64,000 nucleotides of DNA from Bolinopsis microptera (GCF_026151205.1 NC_087074.1:20552765-20616764), one strand, 5' to 3'; shown: positions 33,689 through 45,071, counted from the first letter of the stretch. A program made the numbers and translations. The notes: generated by a model from the sequence alone, not told the origin.

Positions 33689-33818
33689 TACATATTACAT
33701 TACACTGGAGCTTACACAGTGTAATTTCCTCCAGTCTGCGCCGCGCGCCTTTATAAACGTACGCGGCGCAGACTGGAGGAAATTACACTGTGTAAGCTCC
33801 AGTGTAATGTAATATGTA
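33689..33818. repeat. Perfect 57-bp inverted repeat with a 16-nt loop
   Basis: Arms 33689-33745 and 33762-33818 are exact complements; the loop is CGCCTTTATAAACGTA. If transcribed as T12 3' UTR it would form a long dsRNA hairpin. It could equally be a palindromic MITE. Confidence 0.92.
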
Positions 33819-34260
33819 TGTACTACAACATTAAACCTCAGTGGTAGTAGTATTAATCAGCGGACAGAAAGGAAATTATCTTATGAACCGTATATTAAGG
33901 ATGAAGTTGAGTTGAATAAAAAACAGTCTTACTATTGATTATACTTTTCTTTAATCCTTATACCCCCGGCAATTATGTCCATTATTCAAAATCTTCGTCA
34001 TCTTATTATATTTCGGATGCATTTCATTTGTTTATTATTCATTCACCGGGGTCTTCCTTTTTCTTTACGGACCATATATTATCTTTCGTGGGTCGGCTAT
34101 CTCGGATATATTCTGAATTATTTCTTTTATTCTTAACTGGTAAAACGTGTCTTATCGTAGAAACAAATTGGCACCGAGCTAATAGCACAAAATCGAAAGT
34201 ATGTAGTTAAAAAAGCAAGGAACAATTTTAATCAATAACACGAGTAAACAACAGTTTCAG

Positions 34261-34583
34261 TAAAACCGCCAGTCTGGGGATATTGTCCGTTTTGCAACAA
34301 ATCCACCTACAGTTCCCTGGAAATGGGGCGGCACCTCGACACAGCACACGGCTCCCGGCTCCCGGATACGGCACTTCCCGGCACCCAGCAGAGCGAAAAT
34401 ACCCCTTACTCTCATCTTATTGGCAACAGATTCACAGATAGTCGTGACCATGGTGCGGGGGCAGCTAGGTTCGAGTGTCCCAGGTGTAAGAAGTGTTTCA
34501 GCCGAAAGTGGACGCTTCATCGACACATGTTGACGACCGAGGGGAAATGCTACAAAATCTTTACAGCCTATGAAAATATCTAA
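34261..34583 (+). CDS. Terminal exon T13: two fingers separated by a long linker
   Basis: Acceptor ACAACAGTTTCAG. Finger 1 CPFCNKST...RHLDTAH and finger 2 CPRCKKCF...RHMLTTEGKC are separated by about 40 residues instead of the usual 7. It is one of few exons with a long spacer. Confidence 0.85.
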
Positions 34584-34815
34584 AGGTCTTGACTTTAAGT
34601 TGATCAGCGAAATGTAATGAGTAGTTTTGGAGTCATTGCTGGGCTGAAATTTATAATCGCTTTTTTGGTAACGTGAAAAACTGATTTTAGCTGGTTATGT
34701 CGATTCTTAATTTTTGGCTCGTACTTACTCCAGTCGATGTCTTGAAAAATCATTTATTAACGGTGTAACAAATAAGGCTCACTTTTTCTAGGTCGACAAA
34801 ACAATCTTTACCGTC

Positions 34816-36438
34816 AAATCCCACCCTTCTAGAACAAATCTCACCCCTCTAGAACAAGCCTCATTCTTCTAGAACAAATCTCACCCTCCTAGAACAAATT
34901 TCACCCTCCTAGAACAAATCCCACCCTTCTAGAACAAATCCCAACCTTCTAGAACAAATCCCAACCTTCTAGAACAAGTCCCACCCTTCTAGAACAAATC
35001 CCACCCTTCTAGAACAAATCTCACCCCTCTAGTTCAACAAGTCTCATTCTTCTAGAACAAATCCCACCCTTCTAGAACAAATGCCACCCTTCTAGAACAA
35101 ATCCCACTCTTCTAGAACAAGTCCCACCCTTCTAGAACAAATCCCACCCTTCTAGAACAAATCTCACCCTCCTAGAACAAGTCCCACCCTTCTAGAACAA
35201 GTCCCACCCTTCTAGAACAAGTCCCACCCTTCTAGAACAAACCCCACCCTTCTAGAACAAATCCTACCCTTCTAGAACAAGTCCCACCCTTCTAGAACAA
35301 ATCCCACCCTTCTAGAACAAATCCCACCCTTCTAGAACAAATCCCACCCTTCTAGAACAAGTCCCACCCTTCTAGAACAAGTCCCACCCTTCTAGAACAA
35401 ATCCCACCCTCCTAGAACAAATCCCACCCTTCTAGAACAAATCCCACCCTTCTAGAACAAGTCCCACCCTTCTAGAACAAGTCCCACCCTTCTAGAACAA
35501 GTCCCACCCTTCTAGAACAAATCCCACCCTCTAGAACAAATCCCACCCTTCTAGAACAAATCCAACCCTTCTAGAACAAATCCCACCCTTCTAGAACAAA
35601 TCCCACCCTTCTAGAACAAATCCCACCCTTCTAGAACAAGTCCCACCCTTCTAGAACAAATCCCACCCTTCTAGAACAAGTCCCACCCTTCTAGAACAAA
35701 TCCCACCCTTCTAGAACAAGTCCCACCCTTCTAGAACAAGTCCCACCCTTCTAGAACAAGTCCCACCCTTCTAGAACAAGTCCCACCCTTCTAGAACAAG
35801 TCCCACCCTTCTAGAACAAATCCCACCCTTCTAGAACAAGTCCCACCCTTCTAGAACAAGTCCCACCCTTCTAGAACAAGTCCCACCCTTCTAGAACAAA
35901 TCCCACCCTTCTAGAACAAATCCCACCCTTCTAGAACAAGTCCCACCCTTCTAGAACAAGTCCCACCCTTCTAGAACAAGTCCCACCCTTCTAGAACAAA
36001 TCCCACCCTTCTAGAACAAGTCCCACCCTTCTAGAACAAATCCCACCCTTCTAGAACAAGTCCCACCCTTCTAGAACAAGTCCCACCCTTCTAGAACAAA
36101 TCCCACCCTTCTAGAACAAGTCCCACCCTTCTAGAACAAGTCCCACCCTTCTAGAACAAATCCCACCCTTCTAGAACAAATCCCACCCTTCTAGAACAAG
36201 TCCCACCCTTCTAGAACAAGTCCCACCCTTCTAGAACAAGTCCCACCCTTCTAGAACAAATCCCACCTTCTAGAACAAGTCCCACCCTTCTAGAACAAAT
36301 CCCACCCTTCTAGAACAAGTCCCACCCTTCTAGAACAAATCCCACCCTTCTAGAACAAATCCCACCCTTCTAGAACAAATCCCACCCTTCTAGAACAAGT
36401 CCCACCCTTCTAGAACAAGTCCCACCCTTCTAGAACCC
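34816..36438. repeat. 20-bp minisatellite, about 81 copies
   Basis: The unit is TCCCACCCTTCTAGAACAAG with a G/A alternation near the end. It fills the intron between T13 and T14 and ends 12 bases before the T14 splice acceptor. Each unit contains CTTCTAGAAC, which fits the nTTCnnGAAn heat-shock-element core. Confidence 0.95.
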
Positions 36439-36450
36439 ACTTCTCCGCAG

Positions 36451-36662
36451 ATTGTGAAATTTGTGGTAAACACTTTCGAGGAACCAGTGCAATGTCGAAC
36501 TTAAAGCGACACATCGCAACTGTTCACCTCAACATGCGACCATTCGAGTGTACGATCTGTAAGATGAAGTTTAAACGGAAGGAGCACTGGAAGGATCATT
36601 TCTTTAAAAAGCATGGCGAAAGTACCGAGGGGACTGCTTATTTGAGCTCAGTTTATAATTGA
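36451..36662 (+). CDS. Terminal exon T14: zinc-finger pair
   Basis: Acceptor CCACTTCTCCGCAG, directly after the 20-bp minisatellite. Fingers CEICGKHF (15-residue loop) RHIATVH and CTICKMKF...DHFFKKH. AATAAA at 36816-36821. Confidence 0.87.
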
Positions 36663-36945
36663 GGGCAGCTATGATACTGTGATGAAATTTTGAATTGTTT
36701 GACCCACTGCACTGAGCCTGATTTTTGATTTTTGATTTTCCAATTTTAAAGACAGTTTTTTGTTGTATTATCAGTATGATGAATGATCATAAGCTATGGT
36801 TGTTTTTGTTTGAAAAATAAAGTTTCGAAATTCTACAAAACCCATGTTCATCTTTGTCCGGTATAATTCAATGATTAACAGCTAGTCTCCAATCTCCTGA
36901 CTCAAATTCAACACTCGTGACTAGAATCGCTTTATTCTCTTTCAG

Positions 36946-37343
36946 CTGGGGCTCTACCATCAATCTACCACCGCCCACTCTTCAGTCGGCAGCTCGAGGA
37001 GCTGACGTCATCAGAACACACGATGACGTCATCAGAACACACGATGACGTCATCAGAACACACGATGACGTCATCAGAACACACGATGACGTCATCAGAA
37101 CACACGATGACGTCATCAGAACACTCGATATTCTGCCAGTTCTGCAACCTGGAGTTCCAATTCCAACAGTCTCTGAAGCGTCACATCCTGGACGTTCATC
37201 TCAAGTCTCGGCCGTACTCATGTGACCTATGTAACAAGACGTACAAGAGAAACGAACACCTCAAAGAACATGTCGCCACTAAACATTTGAACATCTCGCG
37301 GATAGAACATCGTCTCAATAAGAAAGTGAAAAAGTTGCATTAA
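36946..37343 (+). CDS. Terminal exon T15: coding minisatellite plus zinc-finger pair
   Basis: Acceptor TTTATTCTCTTTCAG. The frame is open from the acceptor through a 21-bp repeat encoding SSEHTMT about six times (about 37005-37125), then CQFCNLEF...RHILDVH and CDLCNKTY...EHVATKH and a basic tail. The repeat DNA carries a TGACGTCA palindrome in each unit. The same repeat also keeps a second plus frame and a minus frame open, but only this frame joins the fingers. Confidence 0.85.
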
Positions 37344-37559
37344 CTTCTTGAAAATGAGTAGAGTATTTAATGTGGACAATCGCAATTGTTTTAATGGGAT
37401 AGAACTTTTTGGACGTAATTTGTGTTAGAGGGTCAGAAGCCTATTAGTCGGAAACTTGTTAAAAAATAATGGTAAAATGCAATTTCAAGAGAATTTTCGA
37501 CTAGACAATCTAATTTATGTAATAATTTGTTTAAAAGGCGAATTTATAATTATTTTCAG

Positions 37560-38492
37560 ATATCGACAGTTGTAACTACTGTACCGGAGTACCTATAAAG
37601 GTTGAACAAGTTGAAGTTGAAACTTCAGCTCATGTCTTGAAACGGTCGGAGACCGCGGCCGCGGCACCACCACCTGAAAAGGACCTTGCTACGTCCAAGC
37701 GACAACGGCTCCCTACCGCCTCACAAACACCGCAAACGAAACAAGCCCTGTGAGACAAACGAAGTGTCTCACTTTTCATGCAGCTTCTGTGATGTAAACT
37801 TCCGGTCTCACGAACTGCTCCGGAGACACCTCATGGACGATAAAGCCCACGCTTCCAAAACCTCAGCTTCTTACGACCAGCTCTCTGTCTTTAGTTGCCA
37901 AGTGTGCCACATTAGTTTTCTGTCCGAAGCTTGTCTCCGGGAACACAACGAGGCTATTCACAGGGTTAAAATTAAGCGAGTTTTTCATTGCAGCGTTTGT
38001 CCCAGCTGGGGTGACCAAAAGGTCACGTTTCAAACCCTTCAAGGATTGAGGAAACACACGATGAGTCAGCATTACAACAGTGCTACCCACGCTCACATGT
38101 GCAAGTGTGGGATCTGCTGCCTCAAGTTTGACTCTGTCCCCTCCCTGGAAGTGCATCTGAAGAGCACGAGACACCATGACTACTACGAGGGTGTGGGTCC
38201 CTACTCCTGCAACATCTGCCCCGCGAAGAAGTGCGCTTCCTTCTCCTCCGCCTACCTGCTCAAACTGCACTTTAAACAAGCGCACAGTCTACAGTGGCAC
38301 GCTGTACCGCCCCCGCAGATACCGCCCACTGCCCATACTGTAACCATGGTAACTAGTATCCCTGCTCCAGCCTGTTCAGTTAAGAAGGCACTTAAGATTA
38401 CCTGTATATTTTGTAAAGCTGAGTTTGGGTCCAGGGAACTGTTGAAAGAGCACGAGCGAACCCATCTGCTCGGTCTACCCAAGGACTCTTGA
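37560..38492 (+). CDS. Terminal exon T16: six-finger exon with a frame break
   Basis: Acceptor TTATTATTTTCAG leads in phase 1 into DSCNYCTGVPIKVEQVEVE and an Ala/Pro-rich stretch, then a stop at 37753. The long frame from 37641 to 38492 is one frame over and encodes a basic segment (HKHRKRNKP) and six C2H2-type fingers: CSFC, CQVC, CSVC, CGIC, CNIC and CIFC. No in-phase acceptor was found for that frame, so I infer a single-base insertion between 37641 and 37753, real or from assembly. AATAAA at 38614-38619. Confidence 0.7.
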
Positions 38493-38692
38493 ATTGCTGA
38501 ATCGATGCTGTATAGGATATCATGTTACACGATGTAATTAGTTGTAGTTTCAGTTGCCATTTAATTACAAGCAAACTGTAATTTCCTGTGAACCCCTTGA
38601 TTTTGTCACCAGAAATAAAGGCCGCTGAAACCTACTCTAACATCAAGACTAACCACCTCTCCAACCTTATTAGTACACTGACTGAATTTCAG

Positions 38693-38961
38693 ACAGACTG
38701 ATCTGCGACACCTGCTCCAAAACTTACTCCTCCTCCTTCTCCCTAGCTCGACACACACGTACCGTGCACCAAGGTCAGCGTCCCCACGCCTGTCCGCTCT
38801 GCAAGCTGAGATTCAGTGCTCTGAACAACCTGTCCCGCCATTTGGAGGCCGTACATTGGGGGACTAGGCACTTTGCGTGCTCCCTCTGTGAAATGACGTT
38901 CAAGAGAAGATACAGACTAGTAGAACACATTGATAGGGCCCATACTCTCAGTCATAATTAA
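38693..38961 (+). CDS. Terminal exon T17: three zinc fingers
   Basis: Acceptor GACTGAATTTCAG. Three C2H2 fingers: CDTCSKTY...RHTRTVH, CPLCKLRF...RHLEAVH and CSLCEMTF...EHIDRAH. It is the only clear three-finger tail. The bases spanning the stop are duplicated just downstream (to about 38990). Confidence 0.88.
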
Positions 38962-39308
38962 CGGATAATTATACTCGCAGTCATAATTAAAACGGATATT
39001 TTGAGGTTTTAATGTTTGTTTTTATGTGTTCGTTAAACGGTGTTGTTTATATTGAATTCTTTGTCAGTCATTTAATTCAAATCCTCGTTATTTACTGTAC
39101 TCACTTTCGCAAGAGATTAGCTACTGAGAGGTGTCTATAATACAAACGAGCATAAATTTCTATAAATCTGTTGAAGTTAGACGTAGTTTATTTTTAATTT
39201 ATTACATTCGAATTTAAACAGAAAGTTGCATTAAACGTATGCCTACTGTCATAACCCTGTCAAATTACGAATCAAATATAGTTTTGAAAATGCCGCCGAT
39301 TATTTCAG

Positions 39309-39520
39309 AAGCCGCACCAGGAGTCCCGATGTGTATGATCTGTTTAAAAACGTTCTCCTGTATTAGAAGCGTGAAGGAGCACATATCCTCCGTTCACATG
39401 AAACGGCGGCCCTACACGTGCAAGTTCTGTCGCAAAACGTTCGGTACCCAAGCCTCCGTCAGCCGGCATAAGAACCACCACTGCTCCAAGAATTTGGATA
39501 TCAAACGAACTCCGCGATAA
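39309..39520 (+). CDS. Terminal exon T18: C2H2 plus C2HC pair
   Basis: Acceptor CCGATTATTTCAG. Fingers CMICLKTF...EHISSVH and CKFCRKTF...RHKNHHC. From here rightward most second fingers end in Cys. AATAAA at 39723-39728. Confidence 0.88.
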
Positions 39521-39858
39521 TCAGATTGTCATATGCTCCTTTGGGAGTAGATTATTTTTATGATTTAAATTTAGACGGCACTGATTAAAATCTTAATATC
39601 ATTTTGTGACTCTTATTACAGAACCTTTCTCTTTTGTAATAATACCCCCGATTGTAGTTCTATATCCCCGTCACCATGACTTAGCGAATATTTCTTAACC
39701 TCTGAACTGTGAACTTCATCTCAATAAAATATTTAGATCTCAGATATAACGGCCCACTGTTGAATTTAAGTCACGATTTATGATAGTCAGGGACCCGTTA
39801 CATTTGTCCGGACAAATAACACATAATAAGAAAGGGAACCATTAAATTTGTGTTTCAG

Positions 39859-39902
39859 AGCTAGTTAAGCGAGCGTGTTGCAAGTTGTGTTTCCGTATGT
39901 GA
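39859..39902 (+). pseudogene. Decoy copy of the T19 exon start
   Basis: TTGTGTTTCAG then AGCTAGTTAAGCGAGCGTGT as in T19, encoding the first Cys pair and then a stop. It lies 214 bases upstream of the true T19 start. Confidence 0.8.
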
Positions 39903-40072
39903 TAGTAGTGAATAAATTGATGATATAAACGTTCTAAAGTGCTAAAAATATGGTAGAACTACATAATCTCTGGTCGAAAAATATCGTGTCAATTAATGTC
40001 AGTATTCCAAAATTTTGCAAAACTGACATTGACATTAATTGACATTAATTGACGTTGCATCACCCCCTTCAG

Positions 40073-40278
40073 AGCTAGTTAAGCGAGCGTGTTGTAAGTT
40101 GTGTGGGAGATGGTTTGCGGGGCAGAACACAGTTAACAGGCACGTGCGCACAGTTCACAGTGGCGCGAGACCCTACACGTGCAAGAACTGCGGCAAAGCT
40201 TTCAAACGCAACGATACACTGCACGGACATTTGCCCAAATGTTTAGGTCTAAGTGTCAAGTACAATTTAGACATGTGA
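40073..40278 (+). CDS. Terminal exon T19: C2H2 plus C2HC pair
   Basis: Acceptor CACCCCCTTCAG. Fingers CKLCGRWF...RHVRTVH and CKNCGKAF...HLPKC. A partial copy of its start lies upstream at 39859. Downstream, 40279-40517 is AT-rich with no feature. Confidence 0.88.
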
Positions 40279-40517
40279 ACTGTCAGTGTGAGGAGGATTA
40301 TTTTTATTTGTAATGAGCTTTTTTATCAGTAATATGGACATACTTCTCTAAATTTGAAACGTTAATATTTCTATCTTAAATTTATATAATATGTCTTGTT
40401 TTAATTTGTTTAGCAACACGTGACTATTTAAAAAAACTGTAAATTATTTTCCCGGCTCATGGAATTCTTGAAACTCAAATTGCTCGAAATCTTCAATAAC
40501 CACAAGCACTCACTACC

Positions 40518-42237
40518 AACAAACAATCAGTCAATGTGACCCTTAGTTTCAGTTGCATCCTACACTCCAAACAAACAATAAGTCAATGTGACCCTTAGTT
40601 TCAGTTGCATCCTACACTCCAAACAAACAATTAGTCAATGTGACCCTTAGTTTCAGTTGCATCCTACACTCCAAACAAACAATTAGTCAATGTGACCCTT
40701 AGTTTCAGTTGCATCCTACACTCCAAACAAACAATTAGTCAATGTGACCCTTAGTTTCAGTTGCATCCTACACTCCAAACAAACAATTAGTCAATGTGAC
40801 CCTTAGCTTCAGTTGCATCCTACACTCCAAACAAACAATTAGTCAATGTGACCCTTAGTTTCAGTTGCATCCTACACTCCAAACAAACAATTAGTCAATG
40901 TGACCCTTAGCTTCAGTTGCATCCTACACTCCCAACAAACAATTAGTCAATGTGACCCTTAGTTTCAGTTGCATCCTACACTCCAAACAAACAATTAGTC
41001 AATGTGACCCTTAGTTTCAGTTGCATCCTACACTCCCAACAAACAATTAGTCAATGTGACCCTTAGTTTCAGTTGCATCCTACACTCCAAACAAACAATT
41101 AGTCAATGTGACCCTTAGTTTCAGTTGCATCCTACACTCCAAACAAACAATAAGTCAATGTGACCCTTAGTTTCAGTTGCATCCTACACTCCAAACAAAC
41201 AATTAGTCAATGTGACCCTTAGTTTCAGTTGCATCCTACACTCCAAACAAACAATAAGTCAATGTGACCCTTAGTTTCAGTTGCATCCTACACTCCAAAC
41301 AAACAATTAGTCAATGTGACCCTTAGTTTCAGTTGCATCCTACACTCCAAACAAACAATTAGTCAATGTGACCCTTAGTTTCAGTTGCATCCTACACTCC
41401 AAACAAACAATAAGTCAATGTGACCCTTAGTTTCAGTTGCATCCTACACTCCAAACAAACAATTAGTCAATGTGACCCTTAGTTTCAGTTGCATCCTACA
41501 CTCCAAACAAACAATTAGTCAATGTGACCCTTAGTTTCAGTTGCATCCTACACTCCAAACAAACAATTAGTCAATGTGACCCTTAGTTTCAGTTGCATCC
41601 TACACTCCAAACAAACAATTAGTCAATGTGACCCTTAGTTTCAGTTGCATCCTACACTCCAAACAAACAATTAGTCAATGTGACCCTTAGTTTCAGTTGC
41701 ATCCTACACTCCAAACAAACAATTAGTCAATGTGACCCTTAGTTTCAGTTGCATCCTACACTCCAAACAAACAATTAGTCAATGTGACCCTTAGTTTCAG
41801 TTGCATCCTACACTCCAAACAAAGAATTAGTCAATGTGACCCTTAGTTTCAGTTGCATCCTACACTCCAAACAAACAATTAGTCAATGTGACCCTTAGTT
41901 TCAGTTGCATCCTACACTCCAAACAAACAATTAGTCAATGTGACCCTTAGTTTCAGTTGCATCCTACACTCCAAACAAACAATTAGTCAATGTGACCCTT
42001 AGTTTCAGTTGCATCCTACACCCCAAACAAACAATTAGTCAATGTGACCCTTAGTTTCAGTTGCATCCTACACTCCAAACAAACAATTAGTCAATGTGAC
42101 CCTTAGTTTCAGTTGCATCCTACACTCCCAACAAACAATTAGTCAATGTGACCCTTAGCTTCAGTTGCATCCTACACTCCAAACAAACAATTAGTCAATG
42201 TGACCCTTAGTTTCAGTTGCATCCTACACTCCAAACA
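40518..42237 (+). repeat. 52-bp minisatellite carrying 33 tandem copies of the T20 splice acceptor
   Basis: Each unit contains GACCCTTAGTTTCAG followed by TTGCATCCTACACTCC, the first coding bases of T20. Exon-start equivalents run from 40553 to 42217 at exactly 52-bp spacing (1664 = 32 x 52). The unit length is not a multiple of three, and reading from any upstream acceptor reaches a stop within two units or just inside T20. Confidence 0.95.
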
Positions 42238-42434
42238 AAGATCGTAGACCCGTCTGCCAGTTCTGCGGACGCATATTCTCAAGTCCCAGCAACATGTACC
42301 GTCACCAGCGTACCGCGCACACTCCAGCAGGTCCGGATTATAAACCGTTCAGGTGCCAAAAGTGCGGCAGATCTTTTAACAGACATGATAACTTGATGCT
42401 GCATCTCAGAAAGCGGTTGAAATGCAGTGCATAG
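42217..42434 (+). CDS. Terminal exon T20: C2H2 plus C2HC pair behind a tandem acceptor
   Basis: It uses the last of 33 repeated acceptors; the first 20 bases of the exon belong to the repeat. Fingers CQFCGRIF...RHQRTAH and CQKCGRSF...LHLRKRLKC with linker TPAGPDYKPFR. Downstream 42605-42668 is a (CTTTTAGTTATTTGT)n repeat. Confidence 0.87.
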
Positions 42435-42604
42435 TCCGGGAATGGAAGAGGTTTAAAACGGACTGATAGATTAGTTCATTTTTAGAAGATACAAGTGGTC
42501 ATGGTCCTAGCTTGATTTAATCTTAGTCATTGTAGCTTTAGTGCAATTGATATCTGATTTCAATTTTGTGTTCTTTCATGAACATTTCGTGTCCTCAGTC
42601 CTGT

Positions 42605-42668
42605 CCTTTTAGTTATTTGTCTTTTAGTTATTTGTCTTTTAGTTATTTGTCTTTTAGTTATTTGTCTT
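42605..42668. repeat. 15-bp tandem repeat, 4 to 5 copies
   Basis: CTTTTAGTTATTTGT units, lying between T20 and T21. Confidence 0.85.
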
Positions 42669-42854
42669 AGTATATTTGTCTTTTTCTGAATATCACTTCG
42701 AGAATACATCTTAAACAAATTGTATCACTTTCTGAATACATCTTAAACAAATTGTAAACGAAAATCAAGAACTTCGACAATTTGACGAATAAAAACTTCA
42801 CCAACTTAAAAGTATTTTCTTATTTGATCACCTCTCAAAGATGCGTCTCTACAG

Positions 42855-43075
42855 GAGAAAGTTTACGGAGTATACCCAACAAGACCCGACCTAGGTCACA
42901 ATGTCCATTTTGCGGTAAATTCCTGTCCACCTCCAGCAACCTTAACGTACACATGACGACTGTCCACCGTAAACTCCGACAACACAAATGCAAATTCTGC
43001 GGCAAGGGCTTCGGAGCTGCTTCTAACAAGATACGACACGAGAAGATTAACTGTTCTCTCCGGTTTCAGACCTGA
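42855..43075 (+). CDS. Terminal exon T21: C2H2 plus C2HC pair
   Basis: Acceptor TGCGTCTCTACAG. Fingers CPFCGKFL...VHMTTVH and CKFCGKGF...RHEKINC. It forms a clear subfamily with T22, T23 and T24 (Gly at finger 2 position 6, RHE before the last Cys). Confidence 0.87.
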
Positions 43076-43262
43076 TATGACGTTATAGATCATGAAGCGA
43101 GAAAAACAATAATCAAAACTGATGCAACTTCACCATTAATAGCATGGATGTTGGTTTCTGCATTTTTGCCTACAGTACTAAAAAATGTCTCCTGTTTTAT
43201 CATTTTGATTGGATTTTGTTAAATAAATGTACATCAAACCTATTGCTCGAAGATCCAGGTTT

Positions 43263-43335
43263 TCCAACTTTTCGTAAACTACACCCTACACCCTACACCC
43301 TACATCCTACACCCTACACCCTACACCCTACACCC
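43263..43335. repeat. CTACACC tandem repeat
   Basis: (CTACACC)n with slight drift, just before the T22 acceptor. Confidence 0.85.
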
Positions 43336-43358
43336 TCTACAGTGCCCAATCACTCCAG

Positions 43359-43561
43359 GAGAACGTATACCGTGCCGCGCTAAATCCCAGTGCCCGTACT
43401 GCGGTAAATTCCTCTCCACCCCTGGAAACATGACGGTACACATTACCACGGTGCACCGCAAACTCCGGCAGTACAAATGCAGGTTTTGTGGCAAAGGCTT
43501 CGGACATGTTTCTAACAGGGCTAGACACGAGAAAGAGTATTGTTCGCTCCGGACACAGTAA
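43359..43561 (+). CDS. Terminal exon T22: C2H2 plus C2HC pair
   Basis: Acceptor CAATCACTCCAG. Fingers CPYCGKFL...VHITTVH and CRFCGKGF...RHEKEYC. It starts with the same GA-GAA bases as T21. AATAAA at 43621-43626. Confidence 0.87.
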
Positions 43562-43821
43562 ACTGTTCATGTGACGTTTCGTCGTGTTAGAATTAAGCGA
43601 GGGAGCAGTAACCAATTTCAAATAAAAACTTTTAATCTTGTGGAGCTAATTTTAAGTGTTGAATTTTGTTGTGGAAGGAAAAGAAAATGCTTAGCGGATC
43701 TTGTTTTCTGTTATTTTAGCTGAGTAAGTGACCAATAATCTGGACTTATTTCCTGTATCTGCACGTGCAACACCACGTTACGTCATCCAACTAGATTTTC
43801 AGTTTGCAACGCTTATTTCAG

Positions 43822-44072
43822 ACGGACGCGTTATCCACGCAAGCGACATCTGCCCAATATGTGGCAAGATCTTTGCAGCTCCGGCCAATGTTAAAGTCCA
43901 CATCGACACAGTACACAACAAGATAAAGAGAATCCTGTGCCGGTACTGTGGCAGAGCTTTTGGTCAACATTCCAGTCGAGCTAGACACGAGAGAATGAAC
44001 TGTAAAGCTGATAGAAATTCTTATTGCGGGGATTTTGGCAATTATAGCTATAAGATGAAACCGATGGAGTGA
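43822..44072 (+). CDS. Terminal exon T23: C2H2 plus C2HC pair
   Basis: Acceptor CGCTTATTTCAG. Fingers CPICGKIF...VHIDTVH and CRYCGRAF...RHERMNC, then a tail rich in Tyr and Asn. Confidence 0.88.
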
Positions 44073-44275
44073 AGTTATCAACTAATTACCTTTTATATTT
44101 CCTTTTAAAGTTCGCCATCTCGAAAATTCTTACCCTCTACTCTCCAAAACGCCCTGCACAATAAGTGACCAAGCTGATAACTAGGTGGTAACTAGGTGGT
44201 AACTAGGTGGTAACTAAGTGACCAAGCTGGCCGGTCTATTTTATCAAACTTTACCACAACTGCATGCTACCTCAG

Positions 44276-44529
44276 CCCGACTTCCAGTCCCCCACTGCCC
44301 TCTATGTGGTAAAACATTTGCGGCTGCCAAGAACGTGAAGGTTCACATTGACACGGTCCACAAGAAACTCAGCCCACATCGGTGCCGGTACTGCAACAGG
44401 GCTTTTGGGCAGCTTTCCAGCCGGTCACGCCACGAACGGGAGACTTGCAGGATTAAGTATGCTAATAATAATAATGATGGGGGTGATGGTAATGTGAAAA
44501 CTGAGTATTCTGAGAATATCACTGACTAG
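44276..44529 (+). CDS. Terminal exon T24: C2H2 plus C2HC pair, SUMO-type tail
   Basis: Acceptor TGCTACCTCAG; an in-phase alternative ACTTCCAG gives a slightly shorter start. Fingers CPLCGKTF...VHIDTVH and CRYCNRAF...RHERETC, almost the same as T23. The tail has poly-Asn and VKTE, a sumoylation-type site also seen in constant exon D. A GGTAACTAGGT repeat lies upstream at 44175-44216. Confidence 0.88.
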
Positions 44530-44883
44530 ATATTTTAGTTTCTTTTTTTAGTTTCGAACAATTTTTTAAACCTTGCTGACTTGAGTTTCTTTTCATAAGG
44601 ACATCTAGATCTTTCTAATCGCAATTTAAAAAATTTTGATGTATGGCAATTTATTTTGAATAGTTGAACTTTCACCAAATCTTGAACGCTAGCTAGCCTT
44701 AGCCTTATACTGTTATATGTAGATTTTATAGGTCAAGAGCAAACAAATAGCTGATCTGTTCTCACTAAATTTATTTATTTAACAGCTGTAAAGGATAAAC
44801 TATTGCTCCTTTGTAATACACAGCTGTACAGGATAAATGAAATTATTTCCTCTTCTTCCGAAATATTGCATAAATTATTTCAG

Positions 44884-45071
44884 TGAACTGCCCAGTTTGC
44901 GGCAAGCTGTTTCAAGGAAAATCTGTAAGAAGTCACTTGAAGAGGCATCTTAATGAAGTACACTATAAAATCGTTAAGTGCAAATGCGTTTGTGGCAAAA
45001 CTTTCTTGAGGAAAAACGAGTATAAGATACATATTAGTAGGGGAAGTTGTGTGATTTCAGATTATAGATGA
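44884..45071 (+). CDS. Terminal exon T25: zinc-finger pair, variant second finger
   Basis: Acceptor AAATTATTTCAG. Finger 1 CPVCGKLF (15-residue loop) RHLNEVH; finger 2 CKCVCGKTF...HISRGSC with an extra Cys. Confidence 0.86.

Noticed and set aside
34816-36438. CRISPR-like regular repeats
   Set aside because: Units are directly adjacent with no unique spacers, and the genome is eukaryotic. The same applies to the 52-bp array at 40518-42237.
37863-38285. Minus-strand frame opposite T16
   Set aside because: It is a shadow of the six-finger coding strand with no splice support or domain.
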